From Fennellomyces sp. T-0311 (taxonomy: Eukaryota; Mucoromycota; Mucoromycetes; Mucorales; Lichtheimiaceae): DNA of 64,000 nt. The translations under genes were made by a program, and so were the position numbers. The stretch spans positions 372,001 through 436,000 of the forward strand of contig JALLLT010000003.1 of the NCBI GenBank assembly GCA_025266875.1, in the 5' to 3' direction. The notes beneath the pieces are model-generated. The model was not told the origin of the DNA, ran no database searches, and saw only the letters and a program-made list of their open reading frames with translations. Positions 35,988-49,300 of the stretch are shown piece after piece (position 1 is the stretch's first letter; every line of letters starts with the position of its first letter).

Positions 35988-38275
35988 ATGGATAACATTA
36001 GCAATGGAACTCTACCAGAAGACGATCCATTGAAGGACCAGCCCATGGAAGAGGAAATTTATTCCTCATGGGCACTTTTGATTCTCACATCGTTACTCAT
36101 TGGTGCGTTATGGACAAGTTATTATCTCCAGCTGCGCAAGATACGAGCCGTGCACGAAACCGTCATCTCCATCATGGCAGGTAAAGAAAAAGAATGGCAT
36201 CGACGTTGGTACGAGGGGCATTGCTAACGACTGAAGGGAAAAAGGAATGATTGTTGGCCTAGTGATCAAACTGACGCCAGGCACGATTGTCCAACATATG
36301 GTGCAGTTCAAGCAGGGGTATTTTTTCAACCTTCTTTTGCCGCCGATCATCCTCAACTCTGGATATGAGTTGAAACGGGTATGTGGGGCAATGTTCCTGG
36401 CGAGAGACAAGGTTTAACGGATGTGGTTGCAGCGCAATTTCTTTATCAATTTCGGCACCATCTTGACGTTTGCTCTTGCGGGCACATTTATTGCTGCACT
36501 TGCCACCGGGTAACGAAATTGGGAAAGAGCGAAATGCATGGCGACACTGACACCTGCCCCTCAACCCTTTTATTGTTTTCCAGGGCACTGACGTTTCTGT
36601 ATGCATATTTCCATCCTGAGGGCATCAGCATCAGCTTCATCGACAGCATGATTTTCGGAGCAATTCTATCGGCGACCGACCCTGTCACCATCCTCGCCAT
36701 CTTCTCGCAGCTCCACGTGGACCCGCAGCTCTTCTCGATCATCTCCGGCGAGTCGCTGATGAACGACGCCGTTGCCATTGTGCTGTCCGAGTAAGCCTGC
36801 TTGGGGCGAGTGGGGCGTGAACCGGTATCTAACCTGTAATTAGAACGCTGCATAAATTCCGGGGGCAGGAGCTGCACGTCGTCAACATCTTCAAAGGCAT
36901 CGGCACGTTTCTGGGCGTGTTTACGGCGTCGACGTTGATTGGGATACTGTTTGGCATCATTGTCGCGCTGATGCTCAAGTACTCGGAGTTGTTCCGCTAT
37001 CCAAGCATCGAGACCTGCCTGATTGCGCTGATGGCGTACAGCAGCTATTTGTTTTCAAACAGCTCGCAGATGTCAGGTAAAACGGGGATTGTTTGCCCAC
37101 AGTGAGAGTGATGGTCTGATGAAGAATGGGAGCAGGCATCGTGACCCTTTTGTTTACCGGCATCACCCTCAAGCACTATGCATACGACAACATGTCTCTG
37201 CGCACGAAGCGCGCAACCAAGTACGTGTTCCAGGTGCTCTCGCAGCTTTCCGAGAACTTCATCTTCATCTATCTTGGCGTCAATCTGTTTACGCAGACCG
37301 ACCTGGACTACAAGCCCTTGTTCATCTTGGCCACCACGGTACGATAAGGTTTAGGGGTAAACAGGTGGATGGGAAATTCACACGCGCCTTCGTATATTGC
37401 AGATCATCATTTGTATCGCACGCTACATCTCTGTCGCACCACTTTCAATGTTGATCAATGCAGTCTGTCGTGCTCTTGGCAAATCCGAAAAAGTGCTGCC
37501 GCGCTCGCATCAACTCATGCTCTTCTGGGCCGGGCTCCGCGGCGCTGTTGCATTTGCATTATCGTCGGGTCTCGTGGGCGACAGCGCGCCTGCCATGCGT
37601 ACCACCATCCTTGCTGTCGTCGTGCTTACCGTACTTTTATTCGGTGGCACGACCAATCGGATGCTGCAGCTGCTGGAGATCCGGACAGGCGTCATTGAGC
37701 CAGACGATTCAGGCAGCGAGGACGAAGATCAAGACATTGAGCCGGCAGGATACCGTAGGCTGCGACGTTTATCGTCTTCGTCGTCGTACAACAACGATGA
37801 CTTGCTGGTGGACATTGACAGCGACGACTATGCCAGACGACGGCGAAACCGCACGAACCACAATGAAGATGTGTCCATCGGGGGGTTATTGTCGGGTCCG
37901 CTGGGCGATCCAATCCCAGACGCAGCCGAACCCCACTGGTTCATCTCATTCGACGAGAAGTGGCTGAAACCTTTATTTACCAAACACCATATCCAAGCAC
38001 GCAACCAGACGCTGGCAGAGTACTGGAAAGAGAAGCGCCGCAAGATGGACCGCGCCAACCGCGGCATGCTGGCCGGCATTCGCAGCATGAGCTTTGGTCA
38101 GGCGTCCACGGGGAGCGATGACTACGAGGCAGATGCGCTGACTCTGGACTCGGTGGGCGCTGGGAGCAGCAACAGCAATAGCAGGAGGGGCGCATCGCAG
38201 CAAAAGCTGGTGATAGGGTCTGGACGCGTGTTTGGACGATCTCCGGCCGCCAGCCCTCCAGATCCGGAACAATAG
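35988..38275 (+). CDS. NHX1: Endosomal/vacuolar-type Na+(K+)/H+ exchanger, NHX/CPA1 family
   Basis: ATG at 35988 ([13 protein letters not shown]); an in-frame ATG at 35889 would add 33 residues that read like leader. About a dozen membrane segments follow. Diagnostic sites: the amiloride-region [50 protein letters not shown] (with the transport-critical ND pair), [15 protein letters not shown] and [14 protein letters not shown]. The hydrophilic C-terminal tail of about 200 residues has Asp/Ser runs and basic clusters and is likely regulatory. Family function is exchange of luminal protons for Na+ or K+ in the late endosome or vacuole, giving salt tolerance and pH control. Introns are short; the ones I followed restore frame. 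It sits 226 bp upstream of the osmosensing kinase, same strand. Confidence 0.93.
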
Positions 38276-38420
38276 TGTCGTTGAAATAAAATAATGAGCT
38301 GTCCCGGAAAGGGCTGTTTATGGCAATTGTGCACCGAAAGATCCCGACAATTGGTAGCCACTTCCTTTTCTGTCCATTGCTTGAGTCCACCAGGCAATGG
38401 GGTGGGCCTGGCCTCTCCTT

Positions 38421-38438
38421 CTCTCTCTCTCTCTCTCT
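38421..38438. repeat. (CT)n tract in the histidine kinase promoter
   Basis: An uninterrupted CT dinucleotide run lies about 65 bp before the kinase ATG. Similar pyrimidine tracts precede other genes in the window (e.g. about 9998-10025). Confidence 0.85.
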
Positions 38439-38501
38439 TTTGCTTCCATTTTTTGATCATATCAGAAATTACCCCACGCTGCTTTCTTTCCATCAGTTGC
38501 A

Positions 38502-41500
38502 ATGCCATCCACAAAAGAAAAGCTAGGCTGTCTTCTGTCCTTCATCAAGCAGATCGAGCAGCAGAACTGTCAAAATTCACCCGACTTCACTGAGGACGAC
38601 GATCCGGCCTGGATGAACATCGTCCAGGCGCTGCAGAAGATTGCCGCCGACAAGCAGAAGTGTCGCTCAGACCTTACCCGCGCTCAGATCATGCTTCAGC
38701 AGACACACGTGGTGCAAAGTGCCAATTACCACATTGGTCTTGCTGAACCCAACGCAGCCCCAAATAATAAGCCTGATGAAAGCTACCTGCGTATGCTCCA
38801 TGACTCTGCTATTGCCGCTGCCGCCATCTCACCGCCTATCTCTGAAGGGATGACCTCGCCGCCGTTGTTCGCAACCAAAGTAACGCGCAAATGATCTGGA
38901 AGATGATGGGATAACTTTTTGACATTTGCTTTCTTTTTTTCTTCTTTTCCTTTTCCACGCAGTCAACAAGTACCGATGACGCCATCATCACGCCTCGTAC
39001 GGAAATTGGATGTCAGCACTGCATTGAAGAAATAGGTCGAATCAGCGACGCCATTGTCCGCGGCGACCTCAGCCAACGAGCGCATTGTTCGACATGTACC
39101 AAAGACGCCCCGGTCAAGAAGTTCAATGCCATGGTCGAGTACCTCCAGAGCGTCAACGTGGCACTTTCCACATCGCTGTATCGATTGACACGCGATCAGC
39201 AGCCTGCTACTGCTCCGACTTGGAATGATACCGTTGAACAACTCAACCATGTTTCACATGCCTTTTCTCAGCAGCTTGGTGAAGCCATCCGAGTGATGCG
39301 TGCAGTGACCAAAGGCGACATGTCGCAACACATGGATGTTGATGACAATCAATGCGTGCCTGCTTCGCTTATCCAACTCAGACAAGCTTCCGATGAAATG
39401 GGTACTTGGCTTGTGCGTTACTAATTGACAAGCATACTAAACTCCATATAGTATCCCGCCTAGACACTTATGTGTCAGAGGCATCGCATGTCATCTATCA
39501 GTTTGGCACGCAAGGCCGACTTGGCGTCAAGGCATGCAATACCACCCAGGAATCAAATGCCATCGGTGTCTGGGAAGAACTTTTGACAAACGTCAACGCC
39601 ATGACCGGCAGTCTTACCGCCGATGTCCGTGACATTGTTCAAGTCTGCAAGGCTGTTTCACGTGGCGATCTTACCAAGAAAATTACTGTCCAGGTACATT
39701 CCCCATTTTTGGTAAAGCCTGCTTTCCTTTTTGTTTACAATGTCTTAGGTCAATGGTGAGCTTCTTGAAGTCAAGCACACAATCAACTCCATGGTCGACC
39801 AGGTATGCTTTTCTTCGCATTTTGATTCCAAGTCTATACTGACGGGTTTAAAATACAGCTCAACGCCTTTGCCACCGAAGTCAAGCGGGTTACACTTCAA
39901 GTCGGTGTCGAAGGAAAGCTTGGCGGCCAGGCTGTTGTCACGAACGCACAGGGCACATGGCAAGAGCTAACCGAAAATGTTAATCTGATGGCAAGCAACC
40001 TTACATTGCAAGTGCGTGATATTGCCACAGTGTGTAAGGCTGTTGCTCGAGGCGATCTTTCTCGCAAAGTAAGTCACGCTGTACATCAACCATATGACGC
40101 CGCATTTACGTTGACACGTACTAGATCACCGTTGACGTTCATGGCGAGCTTCTCGATCTCAAAGATACAATCAATACCATGGTGGAACAATTGCGCACCT
40201 TTGCTGCGGAACTCAGTCGCGTTACCGTCGAAGTTGGCTCTGAGGGCAAGCTTGGTGCACAAGCAGTACTACCATATGACATGGGGGGTATCTGGCGTGA
40301 CTTGACTGTTAATGTAAATACCATGACCATGAACTTGACTGCGCAGGTGCGTGATATTTCCAAGGTATCCAAGGCTGTGGCTCGCGGCGACCTAACTGAA
40401 AAGGTCACTGTGGAATCCTATGGTGAAATTCACGATCTAAAGGTAATAAAACTTAATTTTCTTATAGATTGATGGCCAACCAGACGGCTCATGTTTACAT
40501 TAGGAAACCATCAATTTCATGATCGATCAACTGCGTATTTTCGCAACCGAAGTCACCCGCGTTGCTCTCGAAGTCGGTACGCAAGGAAAGCTCGGCGGAC
40601 AAGCCGTCGTCAAAAATGCCGATGGTATATGGAAAGACCTGACCGACAAGGTAAATGTCATGGCTGCCAACCTTACTTCCCAAGTGCGATCGATTGCTGC
40701 AGTCACGGTAGCGATTGCCGATGGTGATTTCTCCAAAAAGATCACGGTCGACGTGAGCGGTGAAATACTAGACCTCAAAGTGGCGATCAACGACATGGTC
40801 GATCAGTTGCGTTCGTTTGTTTCTGAAGTCACACGTGTCGCCCGCGAAGTCGGCACAGATGGAAAGTTGGGTGGCCAGGCAACCGTTGTGAATACCCGCG
40901 GTACATGGAAAGACCTTGTTGAACGCGTCAATGTCATGGCCGCCAACCTCACGACCCAAGTTCGATCTATTGCTGAAGTAACAACAGCCGTTGCCAATGG
41001 TGATTTGAGCAAACAAATTGATGTCCCCGTACACGGTGAAATTCTTGACCTCAAGATAACCGTCAATAAGATGGTGGAAAAGCTGCGTATGTTTGCTACA
41101 GAGGTTACTCGCGTCGCCAAAGAAGTCGGTACAGAAGGCAATCTCGGTGGTCAAGCCGTTGTTGAAGGCATTGCTGGTACATGGAAAGATTTGACGGACA
41201 GCGTCAATGCTATGGCGGCCAATATCACGGCACAAGTTCGAGACATTGCCATGGTTTCAAAGGCCGTTGCTAAGGGCAATTTGAGCAAGACAATCACGGT
41301 CGAAGTTAAGGGCGAAATTTTGGACCTGAAAATCACAATCAATACCATGGTCCAGCAGCTATCGATTTTTGCTACCGAAGTATCGCGTGTCGCTCTCGAA
41401 GTCGGTACAAAGGGCAAGCTTGGCGGCCAGGCTATGGTACAGGGCGTCGACGGTACCTGGAAAGATTTAACCGATAATGTCAACATGATGGCCGGCAATT

Positions 41501-43974
41501 TGACTACCCAAGTCCGTTCCATTGCAGCGGTCACTACTGCAGTGGCTCGAGGTGATTTATCTCGCAAGATTGATGTCGATGTGAATGGCGAAGTTCTTCA
41601 GCTCAAGGTAAACATTCGTTTTATACTATGTTTAATGCTTTCTCTCACGTTGCGTATATTAGAACACGGTTAATTCAATGGTTGACCAGCTACGTACATT
41701 TGCTGCAGAAGTCACTCGTGTTGCCCGAGAAGTTGGAACTGAAGGCAAACTTGGTGGCCAAGCAGTCGTCAAAGATGTCGATGGCACCTGGAAAGATTTG
41801 ACCGACAATGTCAACTTGATGGCAAGCAACCTGACGGATCAAGTTCGAGATATTGCTGATGTATGCAAAGCCGTTGTTTGTGGCGAACTGTCCAAGAAAG
41901 TCACTGTTTCTGTGCATGGTGAAATACTCGATTTGAAGAACACTATCAACACGATGGTTGAGCAACTACGAACCTTTGCAGGCGAGGTCACACGTGTTGC
42001 CAAAGAAGTTGGCACTGAGGGTAAACTAGGTGCCAAAGCTGAAGTTGAAGATGTTTCTGGTGTATGGAAGCATATCATATCGGATGTGAACGTAATGGCA
42101 TCGAATCTCACGACCCAAGTTCGAGCATTCGCCCAAATCAGTACGGCTGCCACACGTAACGACTTCAGTCAAGTGATCACCGTGGAAGCTTCAGGTGAAT
42201 TGGATTCACTCAAGACAAAGATCAACCAAATGGTGCTGTCGCTGCGTGACGCTATGCAAAAGAACACACAGGCACGCGAGGCAGCTGAACTGGCAAACAA
42301 GAGCAAGAGCGAGTTCTTGGCCAACATGAGCCATGAAATTCGTACCCCTATGAACGGCATTGTTGGCATGACGACACTTACGCTGGAAACCGATCTGACA
42401 CGACCTCAGCGTGAGAATTTGCTGATCGTCAAGTCGCTTGCACTGAATTTGTTGACTATCATTGATGATATTCTCGATATTTCTAAGATTGAGGCTGGTC
42501 GCCTCAATATCGAACGTATACCTTTTTCCCTTCGGGGTACTGCATTGGGCGTTTTCAAGACGATGGCCTACAAAGGTGGAAACAAGCTCGATCTCATGTA
42601 TGATGTGCAAAGCGATATACCCGATTGGCTTATGGGTGATCCATTGCGACTCAAGCAAGTTGTGACCAATCTGATCGGTAATGCTATCAAGTTTACGACA
42701 GAAGGCATGGTCAAGCTGTCTGTCAAGTTACTTCCTCCATCACCGGAACATGAACACCAAGAACTAGAATTTTGTGTGAGCGATACCGGTATCGGCATTT
42801 CTCAAGACAAGCTGACAGCTATTTTCGAGACTTTCTGTCAGGTGGATGGAAGTACAACGTAAGCCTGTCACTGTATCGCTATGGTGGTTCTAACTTGAAC
42901 TTGTAGCCGAAAATATGGAGGCACTGGCCTTGGTCTTTCAATTAGCAAACGCCTGGTCGAACTGATGGGTGGGCGACTCTGGGTAGAATCAGAGCCTGAA
43001 AAGGGATCACATTTCCACTTTGTACTGTCCGTCAACTTTGGCGACCCAAACCACAACTGGATGGTACCCAAACCTTCAGTTACGCTCACCCAACGCTTCC
43101 TGTGCATCATCAGCGAAGACGAAGAAAACCCGGGCATGGAACACGACTACTGCGAACTCGTTACTGCGCAATGCAAGCGACTCAATATGGATGTGATCCA
43201 TACAACAATCAGTGACGCGGCGGATGACTATGAACTCTTAAACGAAAGCATCAGCATGGAACTGCAATCACTTGGATTCGATGCTATGATCGTCAACAGT
43301 ATTGGTCTTGTTCGTCAACTACGTGCTATTCCACATATCCGACATACGCCTGCCATGGTTATCCAGCCTGATTTGCACTCAATAGATGTCAAGGAAAGCA
43401 TTGCTTTGGGTATTGCTAGTTACATCAACAATATTACCGAGTTTGCAAGCTTTGCCACTGCGCTCCACGTTGCATTGGAAAACAACATGATGGCATCACC
43501 AACAAATGTCGAAACCAAGCAGGCGTTCCGCGTATTGCTTGTTGAAGACAATCTCGTGAACCAGCGCTTGGCCGTCAAGATGCTTGAAAAGATTGGACAC
43601 AAGGTCACTGTTGCCCAAAACGGCAAAGAGGCTGTTCAGATCTTTGAAGAGCTTCCTTTTGATATTATCTTGATGGATATCCAGATGCCAGTCATGGGTG
43701 GATTTGAAGCAACCTCCCTGATTCGAAAGAAGGAACAACAACTTGAAGTCAGTTCACGTGTGCCTATCATTGCCCTTACTGCGCATGCAATGATTGGTGA
43801 TCGTGAAAAGTGCCTTGCCAACGATATGGTACGTGAGACCATTGTTTCTATGGTAATTCTTTATACTAACAGCTCCTGTTTTAGGACGAATATGTTAGCA
43901 AGCCGCTTCGACTTCCTGAGCTGACTGCAGTTATCAACAAGTTCGCCCCTCGCTCACCACCCCATCTCGTTTAG
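38502..43974 (+). CDS. NIK1: Group III hybrid histidine kinase with nine ~92-residue HAMP units
   Basis: Ten exons (38502-38879, 38963-39401, 39452-39693, 39749-39802, 39859-40068, 40125-40442, 40504-41607, 41663-42858, 42907-43828, 43885-43974) total 1,650 codons. After an N-terminal region come nine tandem units of the form [25 protein letters not shown], NLTxQVRxIA, GEILDLK and MVDQLR. Then come the H-box [16 protein letters not shown]-box [13 protein letters not shown]1 VSDTGIGIS and G2 [19 protein letters not shown], and a receiver domain with VLLVEDN, phospho-acceptor [22 protein letters not shown] and SKPL. Family members (OS-1, NikA, CaNik1) are cytosolic sensors upstream of the HOG MAPK cascade and targets of fludioxonil-type fungicides. 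Ascomycete forms carry about five to six such units, so this is an expanded array. Confidence 0.96.
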
Positions 43975-44155
43975 CTGTAAATAATCATTTATCCATTGCA
44001 ATGTAAATATGCCCTTTTTTTCAAAAAAAAAAGAATATGCTATCCGCATCCTTTGCAGTACTGCGTTCCGTTCTTCTGGTTGGCCGAATGTGTTGTTTGG
44101 AACCATTTATAAATACGTAGCAATAATATTTGGCAAATATTCACAACATTTTTTT

Positions 44156-46570
44156 TTATTTAACCCCTTGTGATTGGAGCTTCTTGTGTCTCCGTACAGC
44201 CTGCTTTTGACGCTTCTTTAGGATCTCTCCGATTTCCGCTCGCTTCTCCTTCCATTGATCTTCGAAGCCTTCAGGATCCGTACGTTGAAATGATCCTTTG
44301 GGATCATATCCGAAGCAGCTCCTGCAAAAAATGAGTCAATGATTGTATACTCTCAACATTCTATACTTACTTTTTCATAAGAGAAGGATCTTCTGTATGG
44401 AAGAAGAATAATACCCCGAGACCAACATGTGACTTTGATGAAGAGCATTAGTATATGTTTTTCTATGGTTGTATCCGATTAAGCTTTTACCTGTTTACTT
44501 TGCTTAGGGGCAAAACTTGGCGCCCCACTTTCATCTTCCATATCATCGGAAAGACCCATCATTCCTCCGAAGAGTGGCTCATTGTTGTCGTCAGCTGTGG
44601 TATCCGCATCGTCTCCGCCAAATAGTTTGAATGGTTCTGTCATGATATCGGTTAGCGGACATCGCTTACTAAATATTTGTAAACAATTTACCATCTTGAC
44701 CGCCAAACAATGGCTTCATGTTCATATTAACCTCGAAATGCTTCTCAGTAGATACAACAGGCATGGCTGTGACAGGTGCTGTGTTGCCTGCTGGGATAAC
44801 TACATAATAATATAATATTAAGTATATGTAAGCATACGCATCTGATAGTTACCCTTACCATCGTCGTCGCTTTGATCATTTTCACTCTCTTCCCTTTCCT
44901 CCTTTGACTTTCGCAGATAATTTTCCGCATCCTCAGCATCAGGATCATATCGTGCACCAATACTCCATTGTGTTTCCTTGGGTTTGCTACAAAACCCGTA
45001 TGAGTAACGGTAAAGGAAGAATTCATTCCAACATACGTCTTTTCAACTTTTTCTTCGCCAAACATCGCACGAAGGAGATCCATGGATTGATTTTTCTCCT
45101 CAGTGAGATTTTTGGAAATCTCATCCGCAGGTTCACCTTCAGATTCACTGTCTTGTTTGACTTGGGTATCATAATCATCTTCCATAAACTCCTCTCCCAG
45201 CTTGAAACGATCGTCGCCCTTAAACTTGCTTTGTAATGCCAGCAGTTCTCGACCCTTCTCACCTTCCAGCACAGGATTGATTTTGATTTCTATTGTTCTG
45301 CGTATCAGCATCCTGCTTTTACAAATGCTTGTTGGCTTGTGCGCTTTACCAAAGTTATCTTCTTCTGAATCTGAATCAAACATCCATTTGGAGTCTCGTG
45401 GAGCTGGTCGTTCATTTGCAGTTGTGCTTGGTTCCTCAACATCTTCATTATCACTTGTTTCAAACGTCACATGATTTGAGCGATTCTATGCAACAAAATT
45501 TAATAACCTTCCCTCGTCTGTACTGGATTATACTTACATCACTTCCTGATTTTGCGAGCGCTTGTTGAACAAGTTCTTGACGCTGTTTTTCTGCTTCTGC
45601 ACGACGCTCCATTGCAGCTAATCGTTTGTCATTATCCTTATTCTAAACATGAACACTTTTAGTAACTGCGTAACCCAAATAATATACAATAATATACCGC
45701 TGTGGCTTCATCTCTCGGTTGATTAAGAGCTCGTGCTGGTGGTTCATCCTTGATGTCTTCATAGTACATCGGTAAACGACTAACAGGCTTCGCTGATACA
45801 CCAATATCATAGAGCTTTGTCAAGTTGTTGGAATAGAGTTTTGGATCGTAAACGAGCTACAAAGTAGTTAGGCTCACTTTTCCACTTAATACCTTTGCTT
45901 TCTAATAGCTCACCTGTGTGCCATCTGGTTTGGTAAGACGCATAATAGCAATACCACGACCGTAGCGACCTTGCCGCCATCCACGTTTTTGCTTTGCCGT
46001 TTTATCTGTGACCAAAGACATATCCCTGGATTCAATGACTTTTCGAGATGTCTGCTCCATTCGTTGTCGCTTTTTCCGTTGCTTTTCCTCTTTTATCTGT
46101 TGTAGCTCGTTCTCTTTACGTTTACGTTCGGCATAATCCATTTTTGCTTCTTCTAACCGCATCACTTGACCTTTCCATTTCGCACCGTTATATAGTGATA
46201 AACCTAAGCTGCTTGCTTTAGTATAGACGTCCGTCATGATCGTATATGACAATGCGTTACAGCTAGCCCATTGCTTTGGTGTGGTAGAGATGTTAAAGTG
46301 ACCGAATCCACGACAGTTTCCTTTTCATAACCGTGTGAGTTGCAATTTAATTGGGTCTGATCTGTACTTCTACCTTCGACGTCTTTGGCAATGGTAACAT
46401 TGTCTATCGTACCGTATCGACTGAATCGATCGTGAAGTTGTTGATCATTTACGCTTGAATGGAGCCCACCAATATATATACGTTTCTCTACGGTTTCTTT
46501 AAAGGTCGATTCTTAATCATTAACGTTCGCCGAATGTTGATTCGTTTTCAGTACCTCCACTGTCTGCCAT
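44156..46570 (-). CDS. NOL8: NOL8-like nucleolar RNA-binding protein
   Basis: ATG at 46570 splices early (MADSG, then ESTFKETVEKRIYIGGL). The N-terminal RRM has RNP2 RIYIGGL and, after an intron, RNP1-like GFGHFNIS. NOL8-specific text follows: YNGAKWKGQVMRLEEAK, GIAIMRLTKPDGTQ and YDPKLYSNNLTKLYD. The middle is acidic (near 44480-45470: SDSEEDN, DDRFKLGEEFMEDD), and the C-terminus holds FFFHTEDPSLMK and a basic end, KKRQKQAVRRHKK. Human NOL8 acts in ribosome biogenesis in the nucleolus and shares this order. About eight short introns. The gene converges on the histidine kinase with 181 bp between stops. Confidence 0.85.
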
Positions 46571-46708
46571 TTTACAAGAAAAACTGGTCTTTGTTGACCG
46601 GGATAAAGAAGTCTGTCGTTATGCGTGCAAAAAATTTTAAATTTTCGAGAAACGTTGTCAGTTAGTATTACAGAAGAAATATCTACAAAGTCTATATGGG
46701 GAAAGAGG

Positions 46709-48490
46709 CTAGCTCAAGTAAGAATCATTGGCCATGTATGATTTTGCTATGGACATCATCTGTGATCCACAAAATCGGCCCAAGACACCGCGCGCTGCCT
46801 CTACTTCTTCAAATTTGGTAACAGCGTCGCCATGGCACAAGGAGGTATCCATGGCATATTTCGGACGACTGATACAAAAAGGTACAGGTTCACAGCTGTG
46901 ATCGCCATACAAAACTGGTGTAGAATGATCGCTTGTAACGATGATAGAGTACTTGAAGAAAAAATATCAGTCCAATCCACACAACTCTCTTCCTCGAAAG
47001 ATACTTACGTCGTTTTCTTTATCTTGGGATAATTGGCAAATGATGTCGCCTAGCATAACGTCAATCTTCTCCAAGAACTTGATCTATGGAAGCCTGGTAA
47101 GCGTTTCTCTTTCCTATCAATCCGAACTCATTACTTTGAAATCTATGTTACGGTCATGACCAGCATCATCCACGGCCTTTATATGTAGAAACCCAAAGTC
47201 ATACTTGTCGCCTTTGAGATGTGCAACGACTGCTTCACCTTTAGCCCGGAAGCTTGTGTGATAATCGCCTGTAGCGCCTTCAACTTGAAGAATATCCATT
47301 CCAGCTGTCATACCCAAACCCGCGATAATACATGTGGGAGCAATCAAAAAGCTCTTAAAGCCATGCAGTTTCTCGATACTGGGAATCTACACCACATGCG
47401 AGTCATGACCTTGTGTCCATCTCTTATCTTGGATCCTTACATCAATACAGCTACCACAACCACGTAGCAAAACACAGTTCGCTGGATTTTTCCCAGCCTT
47501 CTTTCTATCGTCGTTGATAGGATGTTTACTCAAAACCTTGTAAAACACCTCCGAAAGCTCATTGATCAGCTATCCCAAAAAGTCAGACCCATCCATCATA
47601 CTCTGATCCGCGACATACTCTGCTTGTCATTTTTGCCTCTTCGGTATCTTCGGTAGGAGCACACTTGACTAAGGGTAAGCTATGGGTCGATATTTAGGTA
47701 AAGCCGCTAATCAGCACCGATGTCCCTACTTGTCTTTGAGCGGATCGGTGCCGGTAATTGCATCTGTAAGTCGGGGGCCGCGGACGCGTACACCACATCG
47801 ATGTTCCGTCGCATACTTCACGGCAACTGTGTGGTCAGGGTAAGACGGAAGCTTACTTTTGACAATAGGTTGGTCATCGAAACACACAAAGGCCCACTAT
47901 AGGTTCACTTACACTCCATCCAAGGCATCACACAAGGTGGGTCCCAGTCCTTCAAAATGTCGATCCGCGCGTCTAGAGATGACAATTCCGCTTTGTTTAT
48001 TAAGATATGCGAAGTTTGACTAAGAAGCATGTCTCAGTTTCTCTCCTCGCATCAGTGCCGTGTATAAATCGTTACCTTGAACGCAATATCACCAGGGATC
48101 ATTTCCAATCCGGCGCCCATCGTTTCAAATGCACCCCGACCGCGATAGTACCTTGTTTTACAGACTTAGCAGCGAACAAACCTTAATTCTTTTATCACTT
48201 ACTCGCGAGGGTTGTACCCAAGGATCGACATGTGCGCTGTGTCTGATCCACATGCTAATCCGGGTTCAACGGAATCCATGAGACCATTGAGACCACCAGC
48301 TAAAGCCAGACGTGTGAGAAAAAAAAAACTAGGCAAACGAAAATGGCCGATCAAAATGTGCCAAACCTGCTAGTCTATCCAACCATGGAGTTTTTGCAGC
48401 TTGGAGAGGTGTTTGATAGTCTAATTGAGGGATTGCCACATCGCCAAGACCATCAATGAGGAGTAACAAAAGCTTCTGTCTCGGCAACAT
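46709..48490 (-). CDS. apgM: 2,3-bisphosphoglycerate-independent phosphoglycerate mutase, archaeal ApgM type
   Basis: ATG at 48490 (MLPRQKLLLLLIDGLGDVAI). Alkaline-phosphatase-superfamily signatures appear in ApgM order: IDGLGD (metal), ACGSDTAHMSILGYNPRE (nucleophile region), YRGRGAFETMGAG, RGPRLTDAITGTDP, LRGCG, then HIKAVDDAGHDRN and IIVTSDHSTP (metal ligands). This is the PF10143/TIGR00306 class, not the GpmI class and not the histidine Gpm class. The reaction is 3-phosphoglycerate to 2-phosphoglycerate. Exons are interrupted by short introns with AG acceptors, so it is a domesticated eukaryotic gene, not contamination. Glycolytic use is inference; another mutase may serve the main pathway. 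It lies 138 bp upstream of NOL8 on the same strand. Confidence 0.88.
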
Positions 48491-49300
48491 GACAGCTTTC
48501 CACTGGAAACTTCTCAACCCAGAATTTTTCGGATTTAATCTTTAATTCAGTGCAACAACTGTTCGTCTATTCGGTGACACGTTGGACGATCCCAGTTTAT
48601 ACTGATATGTTCCTTTTATCCGCTGAAAACATCACGTAATTGTTTCTATGATGGCGATGGTTACCTTGTGACACTTGAGGATGTATATAAATGCAGCCTC
48701 AATGAAGGTAATCGGGATAACAATACATCCTTCTTCACCAAAAGAAGCTTACGATTTGGATAATGCCACCGATACTTGGAACATACCAGAAGGTACGGTA
48801 ACTAAAAGGTCGTGCAAAGGCCGTGTGACCATCTGCTGGAAATGCAAAATAGATAGTGATTGAAAATCAAAAGCACAAAAGTGCACAGATACGCAAATCA
48901 GAGCTGGGTCTACAGAGACCATCAAGCGTAAAAATGACTTGACAATTGTAAATAGTGTTCGATAGACGCTTTCACTAAGAGCAAACTTATCTTTGTACGG
49001 GCACGCCATCAATAGCCACTGGATGCAATACTACTAGCACCCCCAAAATACCCAACCTCAGGCTGGCGAATTAGCACTTATTATAGATATGCACGCATGG
49101 TTTGAGAATTTTGGAATGTGATCCACAGGAAAGTGTGCTCCAGATGCCTTCAGATTTATCTAAACACCTTACGTATATACGCATAATAAAAGTATGTAGG
49201 AGAGATTAATAACGAATAGCTGTATTTCGTATGTATCAATAAATTAATAAGAATAGTCTGCATATAATGGTGATTATGAAATGTAATAAAAAGAAGAAGG
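48491..49300. other. Intergenic DNA
   Basis: A TATATAA string occurs near 48683 with a short frame after it, but nothing recognisable follows. The rest is AT-rich. Confidence 0.4.

Noticed and set aside
40527..42798. Long minus-strand frames opposite the histidine kinase
   Set aside because: They mirror the repeated coding units of the plus-strand gene and are codon-bias shadows.
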